Shown here: one piece after another, positions 32,220 through 32,518 of the stretch
How positions within the stretch are numbered: position 1 is the stretch's first letter
How the letters are laid out: the number at the start of each line of letters is the position of its first letter
The notes under the pieces: model-generated
Seen by the model: the letters and a program-made list of their open reading frames with translations, nothing else
The model's database searches: none
Told to the model about the DNA's origin: nothing
Source of the DNA: Ophiosphaerella korrae
Taxonomy: Eukaryota > Ascomycota > Dothideomycetes > Pleosporales > Phaeosphaeriaceae
Length of the DNA: 32,518 nt
Assembly: GCA_028456385.1 (NCBI GenBank)
Contig: JALNQF010000415.1
Location: 1 to 32,518, forward strand
Direction of reading: 5' to 3'
Position numbers and translations under genes: made by a program

Positions 32220-32518
32220 ATAGTAGAAAGTTTAACTAAACAATTAAGTAAAGTCCCTAAGAGTAGTTATAAGTTAGACAGCACTATATAAGAAATAATT
32301 AAAGATTGCATTAACAAACTAATTAATAATAAAGAAGATATAAAGGTAGTAATTAAAGCCTTAGAAATATAGAATAAAGAACTATAGAATTATATAAAAC
32401 AAAACAAAGTATAGATTAAAGCTATTATTAAAGGTTAAAATTAAATAGAACTAATTACCTAATAACTAGAAATAAGTGCGACAAAGAAACTACCTAAGAT
32501 ACCTATTCTTAGAAAGTT
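32220..32518 (+). pseudogene. Gag start of element D, RIP-inactivated and window-truncated
   Basis: Aligns with the first 100 codons of gag in element A. The start codon is ATA at 32220. TAA/TAG stops replace Gln or Trp codons. It continues outside the window. Confidence 0.8.

Larger units (their letters stand above)
31702..32518 (+). mobile_element. Element D: 5' part of another copy of the element A family
   Basis: A 5' LTR (31702-32158) followed by the start of gag, running off the window. The LTR-to-start spacing of 62 bp is the same as in A and C. Sequence after the LTR matches element A closely (GAGAAGCGAAG, ATAGTAGAAAGTTTAACTAAA). The left part of the LTR is clearly less mutated than A's, with intact CpA, TpG and CpG sites. 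Confidence 0.9.

Overview
The window looks like a filamentous ascomycete (Pezizomycotina) genome. The reasons are a HET-domain gene, a short spliceosomal intron, chromodomain Ty3/Gypsy retrotransposons, and heavy C-to-T/G-to-A decay of every repeat in the pattern of repeat-induced point mutation (RIP). The species cannot be named from the sequence.

Positions 1 to about 20.6 kb are a nest of RIP-killed LTR retrotransposons. The oldest, element B, lies on the minus strand. Element C (11184-18219, minus, 443-bp LTRs, 5-bp target duplication AGAGA) jumped into B's gag; B's reading frame resumes exactly when C and one AGAGA copy are removed. Element A (plus strand, to 6747) abuts B inside its integrase frame. 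A and C are one family. Their Gag-Pol frames have exactly the same length (5436 bp) with only TAA/TAG stops, so they decayed by substitution alone. Both also carry a degenerate antisense frame between pol and the 3' LTR, differing by a net 27 bp (9 codons). A fourth copy, D, starts at 31702 and runs off the window.

At 20.85-21.68 kb an imperfect inverted repeat (arms about 360 bp) sits on the edge of the AT-rich block. Its left arm looks like a RIP-mutated version of the right arm. Beyond it is a normal-composition gene island. The island holds an ankyrin-protein kinase pseudogene (24258-23092, minus) and an intact 978-codon HET-domain gene (27352-24416, minus). It also holds a Pro-rich AT-hook protein gene (to 30215, plus) with a puzzling 5' end, and a broken SHB17-like histidine phosphatase fragment (30541 to about 30870) whose catalytic His is Pro.

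The most unusual item is the HET protein. After the HET domain and one ordinary membrane segment, residues 590 to about 965 are an almost pure array of two alternating hydrophobic modules of 11 and 12 residues, encoded by 33/36-bp units that are nearly identical in DNA. HET, ankyrin and kinase modules side by side, in a TE-flanked accessory block, suggest a self/non-self recognition locus. That is inference.
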